A stretch of 64,000 bases of DNA from Osedax frankpressi (lineage: Eukaryota > Annelida > Polychaeta > Sabellida > Siboglinidae), in NCBI GenBank assembly GCA_964035775.1, contig OZ038313.1, positions 27,311,007 through 27,375,006 on the forward strand. Reading direction: 5' to 3'. Every line of letters begins with the position of its first letter. Position 1 is the stretch's first letter. Below are positions 63,120 to 64,000 of this stretch, in pieces. The position numbers were made by a program, and so were the translations under genes. The notes under the pieces are model-generated. The model saw only the letters and a list, made by a program, of their open reading frames with translations, had not been told where the DNA came from and ran no database searches.

Positions 63120-63420
63120 ACCACCACCACTACTACCACCACCACTACTACTACTACCACCACCAGTACTACTACCACCACTACTACTACTACTACCGCC
63201 ACCATAACTACCACCACCACCACTACTACCACCACCACCACTACTACCACCACCACCACTACTACTACTACCACCACCAGTACTACTACCACCACCACTA
63301 CTACCACCACCACCACTACTACTACCACCACCAGTACTATTACCACCACCACTACTACTACCGCCACCATAACTACTACTACCACCACCACCACTACTAC
63401 TACCGCCAATACCGCCAATA
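63074..63420. repeat. (ACC/ACT)n trinucleotide array
   Basis: About 345 bp of ACC and ACT triplets with rare GCC, AGT and ATA breaks. Internal blocks containing CAGTACTACTACC recur. Frames give poly-Thr, poly-Val or Tyr/His runs, which I reject as coding. Confidence 0.97.
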
Positions 63421-64000
63421 CACGTTTTTGTATTATAAGTGTATCTAAACAGATTAGTAATATATTTTAAAGTAGGAACTTTTTATAAGAAATATATCAT
63501 GTACATATTCAGAAAAGTTCATGATGCTTCGTCAAAATTTAAAAATGTTATCATCGTGTAAAAAAACTGATACAAATATTATGAGATATAAGCTTCTAAA
63601 GATTATATATTAATTTATTGCAATTACCAGTTAATAAATTAGATTATTATCACTTATTACTTTTTAAATATATAATATTATATATACAAATAAAGTAAAT
63701 TAGCATATAAGGAGTATAGTATATAATATATAAAAATAATAGAAATGAGTAAATAATAGAAATAATATAATAAATAGTCTAGGCTTATAATAAATATGAC
63801 TATAGTTTATTCTCTTTCTATATTGAAACATATGTGTTATTTTGTATGGGTAACCCATTAATAATGGCCTTGATCTCACTTTAACCAGCCATTAAACTCG
63901 CATCGTTTATTCCTTCAAGTGCTTTATCGATTTATTAGTAATGTATATTTAGTCAAGAACAATATACATTATATATAGATCTATATAGATATAATATATA
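63421..64000. other. AT-rich right end
   Basis: No coding exon, RNA gene or known repeat recognised. Confidence 0.6.

Noticed and set aside
63044-63470. Poly-Thr, poly-Val and Tyr/His frames
   Set aside because: ACC/ACT triplet array.

Overview
This is a eukaryotic, almost certainly invertebrate animal, genome window. It is extremely AT-rich (long TA and AATT-type runs everywhere), its genes are split by spliceosomal introns, and GC-richer patches mark most exons. The gene content (a neuronal-type rabphilin, a TTLL3/8-like tubulin glycylase, RAD9, a secreted M14 metallocarboxypeptidase, a P-element/THAP transposon relic and LINE fragments) fits a metazoan. I cannot place the phylum. No exon-level annotation is obvious from uninterrupted reading frames, because most exons are 40-250 bp. 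I rebuilt four genes by joining exons with matching splice phase and family similarity.

Layout. (1) About 0.27-8.76 kb, minus strand: a TTLL3/TTLL8-type tubulin monoglycylase, nine exons seen, running off the left edge before the ATP-grasp core. One intron carries a LINE relic, a CA/TA array and a 27-bp satellite. (2) 8.8-16.2 kb: a GA microsatellite in a CpG-retaining stretch, an orphan exon (minus, 12.19-12.33 kb), and a perfect 84-bp inverted repeat at 14.74-14.91 kb. (3) 16.2-28.4 kb, plus strand: RAD9, the clamp subunit of the 9-1-1 checkpoint complex. Its first intron seen here is almost wholly a 14-bp satellite of 624 units. (4) 28.5-35.4 kb: AT-rich spacer, minisatellites, a LINE relic and a 200-N assembly gap. 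(5) 35.4-41.9 kb, minus strand: the first three coding exons of an M14 carboxypeptidase. A CpG-retaining block and a candidate plus-strand first exon lie inside its intron. (6) 46.1-48.7 kb, minus strand: a broken P-element-like THAP transposon. (7) 50.5-61.2 kb, minus strand: rabphilin, 16 exons from the Rab-binding domain to the C2B stop codon. Its 6-kb intron holds a 3.5-kb satellite of an 18-bp unit. (8) 61.2-64 kb: spacer with a 206-bp tandem duplication leading into an ACC/ACT triplet array.

The four host genes are not a functional cluster: one modifies ciliary tubulin, one serves DNA-damage signalling, one trims peptides in the secretory route and one acts in Rab-regulated exocytosis. 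The unusual theme is structural. Three conserved genes each have one intron filled by a different kilobase-scale satellite. Two of these arrays come within about 10 bp of a splice site. The 27-bp unit reads, on the TTLL3 sense strand, a nine-base match to the 5' end of U1 snRNA.
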